A DNA stretch of 64,000 bases. Origin: Lachnospiraceae bacterium (GTDB lineage: Bacteria; Bacillota; Clostridia; Lachnospirales; Lachnospiraceae). Made by a program: the position numbers and the translations under genes. The notes beneath the pieces were generated by a model. The model was not told where the DNA came from, searched no databases, and saw only the letters and a list, made by a program, of their open reading frames with translations. Shown piece by piece: positions 7,790-18,406 of this stretch (positions are counted from its first letter, which is position 1; each line of letters opens with the position of its first letter). The stretch is taken from contig JALEPL010000052.1 of assembly GCA_022766245.1 (NCBI GenBank), positions 1 to 64,000 on the forward strand, in the 5' to 3' direction.

Positions 7790-9085
7790 TTATTCCTCCC
7801 GTCCTAACAGGTAATTAATAAACTGCTGGGCCGTACGTCCGGATAAGCCACCATGGCTTAGTTCCCACTTGTTTGCCTCCTGTAATAACTCATCTTCCCC
7901 TATCGATAGCTGATACTTCTTTGCCAGCTCTTTCACAATATTCTGGAATTCCTTTTTGTTTGGGGCGCCAAAATAAATCGTCACACCAAACCGGTATACC
8001 AAAGACAGCTTCTCCTGTACGGTGTCGGATGTATGCATATCCTCCCGCACCTCTTCCTTATCGGAATAGCTCTCCCGAATCAGATGACGTCTGTTTGAGG
8101 TGGCATAAATCAAAATATTGTCCGGTTTCTGCTCCAGACCACCTTCAATCACTGCCTTCAGATACTTGTACTCAATCTCAAACTCTTCAAAGGACAAATC
8201 ATCCATATAGATAATAAAACGATAGTTCCGATTCTTAATCATGGCGATAACCTGATTCAGATCCTGGAACTGATGCTTGTACACCTCAATCATCCGAAGC
8301 CCATCATCATAATACTGATTGACTATTGCTTTGATACTGGTGGACTTTCCGGTTCCGGCATCGCCGAACAACAGGCAGTTGTTGGCCTTTTTGCCCTTTA
8401 CAAAAGCCTCGGTATTTTCCACCAGCTTCTGTTTTGCGATCTCATATCCTACCAAATCATTCAGATGTACATGAGCGATTTTGGTAATAGGAACCAGCTG
8501 CACGCCCTCCTCGTCATGTTCGATGCGAAATGCCTTGTGCAGTCCCAGCTTGCCCACACCAAATCGGCGGTAAAAATCCGTTACCGCCGCCTTGAATTCC
8601 TCCGGATCTTTTGCCTGATTCAATGTTACCGCCAGCTGGCAAATACAGTCTCGGATTCGCTTATTAAACACAGATCCCGCATCCACGGTTCCCTGATAAT
8701 TCAAAAGGACATCCAGATCCTCCACCCCCAGCGTATCTGTCATCTGCTGCAGTGGGAAATCAAACAATTCCTTCATGATTTTGAAATCATGCAAAGCCAC
8801 CGCATTGATGCTTCCCTCAATCTCGCCCTTCATCTCACAGGCAGTGCTGTAGGCATTCTCGTTATTGACCATAAGAAAAGCTAGAAAACAGTGCCACAGA
8901 TTTCCTTCAAATCCATGACTCACAGAAAGCTCCATAAGCTTATTGATACACTCATAATACAGTGCTATTAAATCATTTTTATTGTAAAATTCACTATCAT
9001 GGTTTTCTAAAATCCATGTAAAATCGTAAAATAATTTTCCATTTTCAAAGTTCTTGTATAATATTAAATCTCTTGTGCTTCTCAT
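7790..9085 (-). CDS. DUF815-family AAA+ ATPase
   Basis: A 431-aa protein with an N-terminal helical half of unknown role and a C-terminal AAA+ domain. Walker A is LFGDAGTGKST (near residue 240) and Walker B is FIIYMDDLSFEEFE (near 285), followed by YATSNRRHLIRE as sensor region. This motif set is characteristic of DUF815. Its biochemical role is not established. It sits between pheA and the polyphosphate genes with short gaps on both sides, which suggests one transcript, but a functional link to polyphosphate is inference only. Confidence 0.88.
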   Translation of the reverse strand: MRSTRDLILYKNFENGKLFYDFTWILENHDSEFYNKNDLIALYYECINKLMELSVSHGFEGNLWHCFLAFLMVNNENAYSTACEMKGEIEGSINAVALHDFKIMKELFDFPLQQMTDTLGVEDLDVLLNYQGTVDAGSVFNKRIRDCICQLAVTLNQAKDPEEFKAAVTDFYRRFGVGKLGLHKAFRIEHDEEGVQLVPITKIAHVHLNDLVGYEIAKQKLVENTEAFVKGKKANNCLLFGDAGTGKSTSIKAIVNQYYDDGLRMIEVYKHQFQDLNQVIAMIKNRNYRFIIYMDDLSFEEFEIEYKYLKAVIEGGLEQKPDNILIYATSNRRHLIRESYSDKEEVREDMHTSDTVQEKLSLVYRFGVTIYFGAPNKKEFQNIVKELAKKYQLSIGEDELLQEANKWELSHGGLSGRTAQQFINYLLGREE

Positions 9086-9101
9086 GATGTCTAATGCTCC
9101 T

Positions 9102-10247
9102 TTAATAGTTCCCCAGTATCTTTAGATTCTCCGTTTCTTCCCGCAGTCCCTGCAGGGCATTCTGTACAGAGCTGTCGTTAAGATTTCCCTCAATATCCAC
9201 AAAAAAGCGGTATTCCCATTTGCTCTCGTCGCCGTTTCTCTCCCCTAGCGGACGGGATTCAATCTTTGTCATATTGATGTCATTGTACATAAAATGTGAC
9301 AGGATATGATACAGGGAACCGCTGGTATGGGGAATTTCAAAGCACAGACTTATTTTGCCAGCCCCCTTGAAATACATCTTCTTTCCGGTGACAATCACAA
9401 ATCGGGTACAGTTGTTGGGGTTATCCTGAATGCCCTGCTGTAAAATAGTCAGACCATAAAGCTCTGCCGTCAGGCTGCTGGCAATGGCTGCCTGATTTTT
9501 CATTCCATCCTCCTTTACCTTAAGAGCGGAGCCTGCGGTATTTTTCAGGCTCTTGGATTCCCAGTTCCGATGCTCCTCCAGAAAACGGCTGCACTGCATC
9601 AATGCCTGAGGATGGGAATACACCATGTCAATATCCTCCATGGTTGCACCGGGATACCCCAGCAGACAGTGCTCTGCTTTTACAATCTGTTCTCCTACAA
9701 TGTAATGGTCATATTCTGCCAGTAAATCATAGTTTTCTGTCACACTTCCCGCAGTGGAATTCTCGATGGGAAGCACCGCATAGTCTGCCTGCCCGCCTGC
9801 AATGGATTCCATGGCATCCCGCCAGGTAGCAACATGAAAACTGTTGGAAGAATCCGGGAAGTAGGACCGCATGGCCAGATGGCTGTAGGCCCCCTCCACA
9901 CCCTGATATACGATGCGTGGACGCTGCTGGGGCAGTCCGTCCACCTCCTCAAATGTAATTCTGGGGGATATTCCCTTCTCCAGCATCATCTGATACTGGC
10001 TCTTGCGGCTCATACTCATAAGCTGTTCAAACAGTTCTTTCCCTCCCCGCTTTAAATTCGGGTCCGTCACCAGTTCTGTCACCGCATCTAATTTCTGATG
10101 CTCTCTCTCTTTATCGAAAACTTTTTTTCCAGCGGAAATCTTATACTCTGCCACCTGCTCGGTAAGCTTCATACGCTTTTCGTACAACTCCACAAGCTGT
10201 CTGTCCACCTGATCTATATCTGCTCTAATCTCGTTTAATTCTCTCAT
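9102..10247 (-). CDS. pheA: Bifunctional chorismate mutase / prephenate dehydratase (P-protein)
   Basis: Converts chorismate to prephenate and then to phenylpyruvate in phenylalanine synthesis. Residues 1-85 form an AroQ-type helical chorismate mutase (RADIDQVDRQLVELYEKRM, with KKVFDKERE). Residues 110-280 are the dehydratase domain (YQGVEGAYSHLA, PIENSTAGSV, NCTRFVIV). The rest is an ACT domain with a GSLYHILSHF sequence, where phenylalanine feedback normally binds. The ESRP motif is kept (KIESRPLG). A good minus-strand promoter lies upstream at 10306-10334. Confidence 0.95.
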   Translation of the reverse strand: MRELNEIRADIDQVDRQLVELYEKRMKLTEQVAEYKISAGKKVFDKEREHQKLDAVTELVTDPNLKRGGKELFEQLMSMSRKSQYQMMLEKGISPRITFEEVDGLPQQRPRIVYQGVEGAYSHLAMRSYFPDSSNSFHVATWRDAMESIAGGQADYAVLPIENSTAGSVTENYDLLAEYDHYIVGEQIVKAEHCLLGYPGATMEDIDMVYSHPQALMQCSRFLEEHRNWESKSLKNTAGSALKVKEDGMKNQAAIASSLTAELYGLTILQQGIQDNPNNCTRFVIVTGKKMYFKGAGKISLCFEIPHTSGSLYHILSHFMYNDINMTKIESRPLGERNGDESKWEYRFFVDIEGNLNDSSVQNALQGLREETENLKILGNY

Positions 10248-10305
10248 CTGTCACACACCTTTTTCATATCGCCTGTGTTTTTGGCACAGTGCCCCTATTG
10301 TTTCT

Positions 10306-10334
10306 ATCATACTCTATTCAGTTTATGGATGCAA
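10306..10334 (-). promoter_or_regulatory. Predicted promoter of pheA
   Basis: On the minus strand TTGCAT, 17 bases, TATGAT, about 50 bases upstream of the pheA ATG. It is back to back with the plus-strand promoter at 10380-10408. Confidence 0.7.
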
Positions 10335-10379
10335 GGTAGAATCGATGCATAAAATACTTTTTACCCGATTGTCAGCCGG

Positions 10380-10408
10380 TTGCCATTTCTCCCGTCATCC
10401 TTTATACT
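10380..10408 (+). promoter_or_regulatory. Predicted promoter of the DUF5050 gene
   Basis: TTGCCA, 17 bases, TATACT, about 60 bases before the ATG at 10470. It fires away from pheA. Confidence 0.75.
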
Positions 10409-10469
10409 GTTTATACGTGTCTGTGAAGGCACTTGAACAGATATGTTTATACAAGAGAAAGGTGATTTT

Positions 10470-11483
10470 ATGAAGAAAAAAACTAGGACGTTTTTCATAT
10501 GGATGGTTGTGCTGCTGGCAATCGGTGGTATTGCTATTGCGAATTATTTCAGCGCAAGAACCCTTTATAACGATGGATATGTGGTTGGAAATACCGCCGG
10601 GAATCTGTATAACGGCGGGCTTTTCTGTGAAAGCGGAGGACAGATTTTTTTCAGCAATCCAAAAGATGGACATAAGCTGTATGTGATGAATGCTGATGGC
10701 AGCAATGCAAAAAAGCTGTGTGATGATGTGGCATCCTATATCAATGCAGATGAACACTACGTGTATTATGTGCGCAACAACGGCAGCAAAGACGTGTCTT
10801 TGTCCTTTTTACAAGTGGCCACCAACAGTCTGTGCAGGATAACACGAGATGGCAAAAAAACAACCATTCTCGACGATGCCCCCTGTCTCTATGCCTCTCT
10901 GGTGGGAAACACAGTGTATTACATCCACTATGACGACCGGGAGGCTTCCACCCTGTACCGGGTACGTATCGATGGCTCGCAGTGTACGCAGGTCTCCAAA
11001 ACACCCTATAAGACCTGCGCAGTGGAAAATGGTTTTCTCTATTTTAACGAGGAGAACTACAATCACAATCTGATGGCACTGGATACCACCAGCGACAGCA
11101 TCTCCACCCTGTACGAATGTGTCTGCTATGAGCCCACCGTTGTGGATGGCATCGCCTATTATATGGATGGGGAACGTGACTATGGAATTTCACGTGTGGA
11201 CTTATCCTATGCCGTACCCACCACCGTGATATCCGACCGGGTGGACTGCTACAATGTCTATGAAGATGGGATTATTTACCAGAAAAATGCAGGGGATGCC
11301 TCAGGCATCTACCGATGCAACTTAGACGGAAGTAAAGAAGAACTGATTATGGAAGGAACCTTCACTTCCATCCACACCACTTCCAACATGCTGTACTTTT
11401 ATGATTTTAATAGTGACTCTGTATGCTATCAGATGCCTATTAAGGGGGGCGCAGTGACTCCCTTTGCGCCAGATATGAAGTAA
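10470..11483 (+). CDS. Membrane-anchored DUF5050-type beta-propeller-like protein
   Basis: The N-terminus is MKKKTRT followed by one hydrophobic segment (about residues 8-26), so the protein is probably anchored with its bulk outside the cell. The rest has repeated blades of the form IFFSNPKDGHKLYVMNADGSN, typical of DUF5050 sequences that resemble WD40/TolB propellers. The start has AAAGGTG just upstream; a longer frame from 10443 lacks a site. It is one of only three full genes on the plus strand, has its own promoter and is ended by an inverted repeat. The ligand is unknown. Confidence 0.82.
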   Translation: MKKKTRTFFIWMVVLLAIGGIAIANYFSARTLYNDGYVVGNTAGNLYNGGLFCESGGQIFFSNPKDGHKLYVMNADGSNAKKLCDDVASYINADEHYVYYVRNNGSKDVSLSFLQVATNSLCRITRDGKKTTILDDAPCLYASLVGNTVYYIHYDDREASTLYRVRIDGSQCTQVSKTPYKTCAVENGFLYFNEENYNHNLMALDTTSDSISTLYECVCYEPTVVDGIAYYMDGERDYGISRVDLSYAVPTTVISDRVDCYNVYEDGIIYQKNAGDASGIYRCNLDGSKEELIMEGTFTSIHTTSNMLYFYDFNSDSVCYQMPIKGGAVTPFAPDMK

Positions 11484-11488
11484 GAGAA

Positions 11489-11532
11489 AAGCGGGGCATA
11501 TCGGACTCTTTTGGCTTTCCATGCCCCGCTTC
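11489..11532. terminator. Bidirectional terminator between DUF5050 gene and ilvA
   Basis: AGCGGGGCAT pairs with ATGCCCCGCT. On the minus strand the stem is followed by TTTTCTCTT, ending the long rnc-smc-ftsY-ilvA transcript. Confidence 0.7.
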
Positions 11533-11582
11533 TTCCATCTAGAAAGAGATATCATAATGAAAATTGCCTTGGCTCTGAACAA

Positions 11583-12794
11583 TTACAAGTTTGTCCTTAC
11601 CAGCTTCGGCTTATATCCATTCTTCTCCAGAGCATCCATAATCTGTTTCTTGTGCTCGGTTCCAAAGCTTTCCAATGTAATGCGGAGCTCCACCGCCGCA
11701 TTCCGGTTGATGGACACGAACTGATTGTGCTCCAGCTTGATCACGTTGCCCTGCTGCTTTGCGATGGTATCGGACACTTTAGTCAGCTCGCCCGGCTTAT
11801 CCGGTAGCAGTACGGAGACGGTAAAAATACGGTCTCTGAATATCAGTCCCTGCTGAACCACGGAGGACATAGTTATCACATCCATATTTCCACCACTGAG
11901 GATGGATACCACACGCTTATCCTTTACACCCAGATGCTTTACTGCCGCCACCGTAAGTAAACCGGAATTCTCCACAACCATCTTATGATTCTCCACCATG
12001 TCCAAAAATGCCACCACCAGCTCATCATCCTCGATGGTAATGATATCGTCTAAATTCTTTTTGATGTAGGGGAAAATCTTCTCTCCCGGTGTCTTAACTG
12101 CCGTACCGTCTGCAATGGTATTCACATTGGGTAAAGTCACCACTTTTCCAGCCTCAAAAGAAGCCTTCATACAGCTTGCTCCGGCAGGCTCCACACCGAT
12201 GACTTTAATCTTCGGATTCAAAAGCTTTGCCAGAGTGGAAACGCCGGTGGCAAGTCCGCCGCCTCCGATGGGTACCAGAATATATTCCACCAGTGGAAGT
12301 TCCTTGAAAATCTCCATGGCGATGGTTCCCTGACCGGTGGCAACCGTCAGATCGTCAAAGGGATGGATAAAGGTATATCCCTCTTTTTCTGCCAGCTCAT
12401 AGGCATGGGCACAGGCCTCATCGTACACATCCCCATGAAGCACAACATTGGCACCGTAACTCTTGGTGCGATTCACCTTAATCAGGGGGGTTGTAGTAGG
12501 CATCACGATGGTGGCTTTGCAGCCGTAGCATTTTGCCGCATAGGCCACACCCTGTGCATGATTCCCGGCGGAGGCGGTAATCAGACCTCTTTCGCGCTCT
12601 TCCTGGGAAAGAGTACTGATCTTATAGTAGGCTCCACGCACCTTGTATGCACCGGTAAACTGCATGTTTTCCGGTTTTAAATATACCTTATTTCCTGTCT
12701 GCTCACTTAAAAAATTGCTGTAAACCAGCTTTGTCTCCAGCGTGACCTCTTTTACCTTCTCGCTTGCCTCTTCAAATTTATCCAATGTCAACAT
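11583..12794 (-). CDS. ilvA: Threonine ammonia-lyase (threonine dehydratase)
   Basis: A PLP enzyme that converts threonine to 2-oxobutyrate and ammonia, the entry to isoleucine synthesis. The PLP lysine lies in FTGAYKVRGAYY, the glycine loop is GGGGLATG, and SAGNHAQGVA is the substrate loop. At 403 aa it has the catalytic domain and one short C-terminal ACT domain (TVSVLLPDKPGELTKVSD), the shorter TdcB-like/ACT arrangement and not the E. coli IlvA double ACT form. A catabolic role is also possible. It starts two bases after ftsY, so it is the last gene of that operon. Confidence 0.92.
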   Translation of the reverse strand: MLTLDKFEEASEKVKEVTLETKLVYSNFLSEQTGNKVYLKPENMQFTGAYKVRGAYYKISTLSQEERERGLITASAGNHAQGVAYAAKCYGCKATIVMPTTTPLIKVNRTKSYGANVVLHGDVYDEACAHAYELAEKEGYTFIHPFDDLTVATGQGTIAMEIFKELPLVEYILVPIGGGGLATGVSTLAKLLNPKIKVIGVEPAGASCMKASFEAGKVVTLPNVNTIADGTAVKTPGEKIFPYIKKNLDDIITIEDDELVVAFLDMVENHKMVVENSGLLTVAAVKHLGVKDKRVVSILSGGNMDVITMSSVVQQGLIFRDRIFTVSVLLPDKPGELTKVSDTIAKQQGNVIKLEHNQFVSINRNAAVELRITLESFGTEHKKQIMDALEKNGYKPKLVRTNL

Positions 12795-12796
12795 CT

Positions 12797-13735
12797 TTAC
12801 TCTCCTTCTTCCTTCACATCAAACAGGGCGTTGACAAACTGCTCTGAATCAAATTTCTGTAAATCGTCAATGGTTTCTCCCACTCCGATGTATTTCACCG
12901 GAATACCAAGCTCTGACTGTATAGCCACTGCAATACCGCCCTTGGCCGTTCCATCCATCTTGGTCAGGATAATTCCTGTAATCTCTGCAGCCTCCGAAAA
13001 CTGCTTCGCCTGGGACAATGCATTCTGTCCGGTGGTGGCATCCAGTACCACCAATGTCTCCCGGTATGCGTCGGGATACTCTTTCTCCAGAATGCGGTTA
13101 ATCTTTTTGAGCTCCTCCATCAGATTCTTTTTGTTGTGGAGTCTTCCTGCGGTATCACACAGCAGTACATCCGCATTTCTGGCTTTGGCTGCTGCCACTG
13201 CGTCGTATACTACCGCACCGGGATCGGCTCCTTCCTGACCGCCAATCATCTCCACACCGGCCCGGTTCGCCCACTCCTTTAACTGATTTCCTGCTGCAGC
13301 ACGGAAGGTATCTGCGGCGGCTAATACCACACGCTTCCCCTGTCCTTTCAGTTTTCCTGCCAGCTTTCCTACGGAAGTAGTCTTACCCACACCGTTTACA
13401 CCGATTACCAACACCACAGACTTTTCTTCCTCAAAACGATAGGCGGTCTCACCTACGTTCATCTTGTCCTTAATACTCTGAATCAAAAGCTCCTTACATG
13501 CTGCAGGTTCCTTAATATGCTCTTCCTTCACCCGTCGTTTCAAGTCCTCAATAATATCCTCTGTGGCACGGACACCTAAATCACCCATGACCAGAATTTC
13601 TTCGATTTCCTCATAGAAATCGTCATCAATATTGGAAAATCCATGGAACACCGCATCGATACCTGCTACAATATTGTCCCTCGTCTTGGTCAGACCGGAT
13701 ACCAGTCTGGCAAAAAAACCTTTCTTTTCTTCCAT
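12797..13735 (-). CDS. ftsY: Signal recognition particle receptor FtsY
   Basis: SRP-receptor GTPase that delivers ribosome-nascent chain complexes to the translocon. An N-terminal helical domain (to residue 85) precedes the NG GTPase domain. G1 is GVNGVGKTTSVGKLA, G3 is DTAGRLHNK and G4 is TKMDGTAKGG. It lacks the long acidic A domain of E. coli FtsY, as usual in Firmicutes. Lies 17 bases after smc, the normal smc-ftsY pairing. Confidence 0.97.
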   Translation of the reverse strand: MEEKKGFFARLVSGLTKTRDNIVAGIDAVFHGFSNIDDDFYEEIEEILVMGDLGVRATEDIIEDLKRRVKEEHIKEPAACKELLIQSIKDKMNVGETAYRFEEEKSVVLVIGVNGVGKTTSVGKLAGKLKGQGKRVVLAAADTFRAAAGNQLKEWANRAGVEMIGGQEGADPGAVVYDAVAAAKARNADVLLCDTAGRLHNKKNLMEELKKINRILEKEYPDAYRETLVVLDATTGQNALSQAKQFSEAAEITGIILTKMDGTAKGGIAVAIQSELGIPVKYIGVGETIDDLQKFDSEQFVNALFDVKEEGE

Positions 13736-13752
13736 GCTGTCACTTCCTCCTA

Positions 13753-16700
13753 TTATTTATCCAAATCGCCCTCAATGAGATTGACGCTGACCAGTGTAGA
13801 TACACCCTTCTCCTGCATGGTGATACCATAAAGTCTGTCTGCCGCTGCCATGGTACCACGTCGATGGGTAATCACGATAAACTGTGTGTTTTTTGTCAGC
13901 TTATGCAGATAATTTGCAAATCTTCCCACGTTGGAATCATCCAAAGCAGCCTCAATCTCGTCCAAAAGACAGAATGGAGAAGGCTTTAGATTCTGAATGG
14001 CAAACAATAAGGCAATTGCTGTCAGAGACTTCTCTCCTCCGGAGAGCTGCATCATGTTCTGCAACTTCTTTCCCGGTGGCTGGGCGATGATTCGGATGCC
14101 ACACTCTAAGATATCCTCATCCTCCACCAGCTCCAAAGTGCCTTTTCCTCCTCCGAAAAGCTGTTTAAATGCCTTATCAAACTCCGTCTGAATCTCTGCG
14201 AACCGTTCCGTAAACTGCTTTCTCATACCGGTGTCCAGATCCTGGATAATTCCAAGCAATGTAGCTTCTGCTTCCACTAAATCATCGTGCTGGGTCTTTA
14301 AGAATCCGTACCGCTCACTGAGTTCTTTGTATTCCTCAATGGCATTTACATTCACATCCCCCAGCTTGCGAATCTCATCCTTGATTCCACTGACCTGTTT
14401 CTTCAACTCAGGCAGATTCTGATAATTCTCATCCCGCAATGCCTTGGCATTATGAGGTGTCAGTTCATATTCTTCCCACATATAATTGGTCTGATACTCA
14501 CTGGCTTCCTCCAGCTTTTCCCTCTGACTGTTCAAACGGAAAATTTCTTTATCCAGATTAGCAATTTCCCTGGAGATTTCCTCTCTCTTTTCGAAAAAGC
14601 CCTTGTAAGCCGCAGACATTTCCTCTCTGGCCTTGGTCTGATCACTGAGCTGTCTTTCTAACTTTGCATAATTTTCATCCGATGCCAGAATTGTCTTTCT
14701 GATTTCCTCAATATCCTGCTCCTTCTGCTTTGCATCATCCTTAGAGGTCTTGGACTGTTCCACCATCTGCTGTGCTTCTTCGTCCGCTCTGCGGATCTCC
14801 TCATTCACACGATCCAGATTCTCCTGTAAAAATTCCGCCTTTTGTCCAAAGGATGCCTCCTCTAAAAGCACGGCAGAAACTGCCTTGGAAGCTTCTTCCT
14901 CCATACCGATATGGGTATCTAAAATACTCTGGAACTTCTCTGCCTCCACACCGATTTCCTTCTCCCGGTTCTCGGCTGCCAATAGATCCTCCTCGGTTTT
15001 CTTCTTCTCCCGGCGAATCTCTTCTAACTGTTCCTCAATATCCTGATTTTCCTTTTTCAGACCTTCATACACGGAGAGACTCTCATCCTTCTGCTGTCTC
15101 ACCCGATCCACGTTTATCTGCGCCGTATTCTGCTCTAAGTATTTTCCCTGCAGTGTCTGACGAAGCTGCTCTAATTCCTGCTTCAAAAGTTCCTGCGCTG
15201 TCTGAATCTGTTCGGCACGTTCCCGGCACTTACTGATGGTATCCTGGATAGCGGCAATCTGTTTCTCCAGATCGTCAATCTCCCGCTTGCGTCCCAGCAG
15301 GTTGCTGCTATTTTTAAATGCACCTCCCGCCATGGAACCACCGGGGCTTAAATACTCGCCCTCCAGAGTCACGATATGTAACGAATATTTGCTCTTTCGC
15401 GCCAATGTGATGGCATGATCAATGGTATCCACCACAAACACTCTGCCCAAAAGATAAGCCATGACGCCATCGTACTCTGACTTTGTTTTCACCAGCGTAT
15501 TGGCATTACCAATGACTCCCGGCTCTGTCAGATACACATCATTTTTACTGTTGTCCTTCCCGGTCACACTGGTCAGTGGCAGGAAAGTGGCTCGTCCATA
15601 GCGATTCTCCTTTAAATAACGAATCATTTCCTTGGCAGTATCCTCGTCCTTGGTGACGATGTTCTGGATATTTCCGCCCAAAGCAGTCTCAATGGCTGTC
15701 TCATACTTTTTCTCAACCTTAATCAAATCAGCCACAACACCTAAAATGCCGGCATTTTTTTCCTTCTGCTCCATCACGCGGCGTATACTATTTCCGTAGC
15801 CGTCATAGCGCTCTGCAATATTTTTTAAAGATTCCAGTCTGGACTGCTGCTTGTGATAATCCGTGGTAGCCTGCTCCAGCTTGGCACGGTTTTCTGTGGT
15901 TTTCTGTCTCCACTCTACAAGCTTGGAGGAATCCTCTTTTTCCTTCTGCTTCAATTCCTCAATGGCATGATTCACCTTCTGCAATTCCAGCTGATACTCT
16001 GCCAGCACACCATCCAGATCCGCTTCTTCGCTCTTACGCTTTAATAATCTCTGGTTCAGCTGGGCTTTGCGGATATTCACCTGCTCTGCCATGGTGTCGA
16101 ACTTCTGCTGCTTTGCCTTCAAGGAAGCCTTTTGATTCAACAGTTCGATGATCTCGTTTTTCCCGTCTTCGATTCCCTGATTGCAGCGGGCAATCTCATC
16201 CTGCACGGCTCTCAGATCATCCTCCGCCTTTTTCTTGCGCTGGCTGACCTGTTCCATCTGCTGATCCAGTTCCTGCTTGGAAGCCAGATACCCCTCCAAC
16301 TGCTGTGTTTTTTCAGACTTGTTTGCCGCAATCTGATCCAGTCTCTGCTGCAGAGTCTCCTCCGCTGTCTGAGCCGCCTTGATCTGCTCCTTTAACACGT
16401 TGATCTGGCCTTCCAGCTTTCCCTTCATCACATTGGTATTGCCCAGATTCTCCCGGTTCTGATTGATGGCAGCATCCATAGCCTCCATGTCCTGCTCCAT
16501 TTTTTCATACTGAAGCTTGATATCCTCATAGGCCTTGTTACTATCCTTCAAATGCTGGTCAGCAATCTTATACTTATCCTCCACCTCAGAAAGCTCGCGC
16601 TGAATTCGCTCCACTTCGAGAAGGAACATATTTACATCCAGAGTCTTTAATTCTTCCTTTTTCTTCAGATAGATTTTCGCCTTCTCAGACTGCTTCTCCA

Positions 16701-17313
16701 AAGGTCCTACCTGACGCTCCAGCTCAGCCAGAATGTCATTCACACGCACCAGATTCTCCCGTTCACTGTCCAGCTTTTTCTGGGCGGTTACTTTTCTTCG
16801 CTTGTACTTTACAATACCAGCCGCCTCATCAAAAAGCTCTCGTCTTTCCTCTGGTTTTCCACTCAGAATCTTCTCAATCTGTCCTTGCCCGATGATAGAG
16901 TATCCTTCTTTTCCGATACCGGTATCATAGAAAAGCTCACTCACATCCTTTAGTCTGCAGGGGCTTCCGTTGATGAGATATTCACTCTCCCCGGAGCGAT
17001 ACACTCTTCGTGCCACAGTCACCTCAGAAAAATCAATGGCAAGCTGATGATCCGTGTTGTCCAGCGTAATAGCCACATAGGCATAACTCAATGGTTTCCG
17101 GTTCTCCGTACCGGCAAAAATAACATCCTGCATGCTGGCTCCACGGAGCTGCTTAGCACTCTGCTCACCCAGTACCCAGCGAACTGCGTCGGCAACATTA
17201 CTTTTTCCACTTCCATTTGGTCCTACGATGCCGGTGATTCCATTGTGAAAATCAAACACAATCTTATTGGCAAACGATTTAAAACCATGTATTTCAATAC
17301 TTTTTAAGTACAT
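13753..17313 (-). CDS. smc: Chromosome segregation protein SMC
   Basis: Condensin ATPase of 1186 aa. Walker A is [13 protein letters not shown] near residue 35. Two long coiled-coil arms flank a hinge (residues about 520-640, including [12 protein letters not shown] and [13 protein letters not shown]). The C-terminal signature is [16 protein letters not shown] with Walker [13 protein letters not shown]. All canonical parts are intact. It is 19 bases downstream of rnc and 17 upstream of ftsY. Confidence 0.98.
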   Translation of the reverse strand: MYLKSIEIHGFKSFANKIVFDFHNGITGIVGPNGSGKSNVADAVRWVLGEQSAKQLRGASMQDVIFAGTENRKPLSYAYVAITLDNTDHQLAIDFSEVTVARRVYRSGESEYLINGSPCRLKDVSELFYDTGIGKEGYSIIGQGQIEKILSGKPEERRELFDEAAGIVKYKRRKVTAQKKLDSERENLVRVNDILAELERQVGPLEKQSEKAKIYLKKKEELKTLDVNMFLLEVERIQRELSEVEDKYKIADQHLKDSNKAYEDIKLQYEKMEQDMEAMDAAINQNRENLGNTNVMKGKLEGQINVLKEQIKAAQTAEETLQQRLDQIAANKSEKTQQLEGYLASKQELDQQMEQVSQRKKKAEDDLRAVQDEIARCNQGIEDGKNEIIELLNQKASLKAKQQKFDTMAEQVNIRKAQLNQRLLKRKSEEADLDGVLAEYQLELQKVNHAIEELKQKEKEDSSKLVEWRQKTTENRAKLEQATTDYHKQQSRLESLKNIAERYDGYGNSIRRVMEQKEKNAGILGVVADLIKVEKKYETAIETALGGNIQNIVTKDEDTAKEMIRYLKENRYGRATFLPLTSVTGKDNSKNDVYLTEPGVIGNANTLVKTKSEYDGVMAYLLGRVFVVDTIDHAITLARKSKYSLHIVTLEGEYLSPGGSMAGGAFKNSSNLLGRKREIDDLEKQIAAIQDTISKCRERAEQIQTAQELLKQELEQLRQTLQGKYLEQNTAQINVDRVRQQKDESLSVYEGLKKENQDIEEQLEEIRREKKKTEEDLLAAENREKEIGVEAEKFQSILDTHIGMEEEASKAVSAVLLEEASFGQKAEFLQENLDRVNEEIRRADEEAQQMVEQSKTSKDDAKQKEQDIEEIRKTILASDENYAKLERQLSDQTKAREEMSAAYKGFFEKREEISREIANLDKEIFRLNSQREKLEEASEYQTNYMWEEYELTPHNAKALRDENYQNLPELKKQVSGIKDEIRKLGDVNVNAIEEYKELSERYGFLKTQHDDLVEAEATLLGIIQDLDTGMRKQFTERFAEIQTEFDKAFKQLFGGGKGTLELVEDEDILECGIRIIAQPPGKKLQNMMQLSGGEKSLTAIALLFAIQNLKPSPFCLLDEIEAALDDSNVGRFANYLHKLTKNTQFIVITHRRGTMAAADRLYGITMQEKGVSTLVSVNLIEGDLDK

Positions 17314-17332
17314 ATACTCCTACCCTTTCAGA

Positions 17333-18022
17333 CTACTTGTCCTGTTCTCTTAATTTCAGCAGTGCATGATAAGCAGCTTCCTGCTCGGCAGCCTTTTTGG
17401 TATGTCCCTGTCCCTGTCCGATCACCTCATCTCCAATCAACGCCTCCGTGATAAAACACTTGTCATGATCCGGTCCCTCTTCCCGCACCAGACGATAATG
17501 GAGCTGTTTGTCACATCTGCCCTGCACCAGTTCCTGCAGGATAGTCTTGCTATCATAAAAGAGCTGCTTGTGCTCGATATCCGTTAATATAAATTTCAGC
17601 ACAAACTCTTTTGCATTAGCAAAACCACCATCCAAATAAATCGCACCGATTACAGCTTCCAACGCATCAGACAGAATGGACTTCCGCTTTCTTCCACCGC
17701 CCATGTCTTCTCCCTTGCCCAAAAACAGATAGTCGCCCAAATGAATCTCCTGCGTACAAAATGCCAGGGTAGGCTCGCATACCAGGCTTGCTCGCATTTT
17801 CGTGAGATTTCCCTCTGGATAATCCGGATAATTCCGGTACAAAAACTCGCTGGAAACCACTTCTAACACCGCATCGCCCAAAAACTCCAGACGCTCATTA
17901 TCACACAGTGACTTCATGTGATGCTCATGGGCATAAGAGCTGTGGGTCAGCGCCTGCCGAAGCAGTCCCTGATTGGAAAACTGATATCCGATCTCCTTTT
18001 CAAACTCGTCCAATTTACTCAT
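17333..18022 (-). CDS. rnc: Ribonuclease III
   Basis: Double-strand-specific endoribonuclease for rRNA maturation. The catalytic signature NERLEFLGDAVLE is at residues 40-52 and the second acidic site is ALEAVIGAIYLDGG. The C-terminal double-stranded RNA-binding domain ends with KKAAEQEAAYHALLKL. At 229 aa it is full length. First gene after a terminator-like hairpin behind acpP, so expression may depend on read-through or a local promoter. Confidence 0.97.
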   Translation of the reverse strand: MSKLDEFEKEIGYQFSNQGLLRQALTHSSYAHEHHMKSLCDNERLEFLGDAVLEVVSSEFLYRNYPDYPEGNLTKMRASLVCEPTLAFCTQEIHLGDYLFLGKGEDMGGGRKRKSILSDALEAVIGAIYLDGGFANAKEFVLKFILTDIEHKQLFYDSKTILQELVQGRCDKQLHYRLVREEGPDHDKCFITEALIGDEVIGQGQGHTKKAAEQEAAYHALLKLREQDK

Positions 18023-18040
18023 AGTTACTCCTTTTTATTG

Positions 18041-18084
18041 AAAAAACGCCGCCCGAACACAAACTGTCTGGACGGCGTTTTTCT
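18041..18084 (-). terminator. Terminator between acpP and rnc
   Basis: On the minus strand AAAAACGCCGTCC pairs with GGGCGGCGTTTTTT around a 14-base loop, with T runs on both sides. Probably a partial terminator in the plsX-acpP-rnc run. Confidence 0.8.
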
Positions 18085-18092
18085 TTGATCAC

Positions 18093-18323
18093 TTAATTTA
18101 ACGCATTTTTGATCTGTTCAACCGCATCCCCTACAGTTGCAATCTTCTCTGCTGCTTCATTCTCGATTTTAATCTCGAACTCATCTTCAATTCCCATAAT
18201 AATCTGAAAAATATCCAGGGAATCTGCGCCCAGATCATCCACAAATGTTGTCTCCATTGTAATCTCTGCTTCATCCACATTCAAAACTTCCGCAATAATC
18301 TTTTTTAACTTATCAAATTCCAT
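18093..18323 (-). CDS. acpP: Acyl carrier protein
   Basis: Carries acyl chains on a 4'-phosphopantetheine arm in fatty acid synthesis. The attachment serine is in GADSLDIFQ. At 76 aa, very acidic and helical, it fits ACP exactly. The ATG was chosen because GGAGG lies six bases upstream; a longer frame adds MEVI without a site. plsX lies upstream, with two hairpin elements in the gap. Confidence 0.96.
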   Translation of the reverse strand: MEFDKLKKIIAEVLNVDEAEITMETTFVDDLGADSLDIFQIIMGIEDEFEIKIENEAAEKIATVGDAVEQIKNALN

Positions 18324-18355
18324 AATAACCTCCACGATTCTTCTGTTTCAATTTT

Positions 18356-18397
18356 CACGGCATCCGCAGCAAATGCGTATGCCTGCTGAACAATTAC
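18356..18397 (-). mobile_element. GTAAC-family single unit, type B (42 bp)
   Basis: On the minus strand it reads GTAATTGTTCAG, then the hairpin GGCATACGCA-TTTGC-TGCGGATGCC and GTG. The flanking octamers TCAATTTT and TCAATTTC match at 7 of 8. Its head supplies the TAA that would have ended plsX before a second unit inserted at 18407-18462. Confidence 0.8.
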
Positions 18398-18406
18398 TCA
18401 ATTTCT

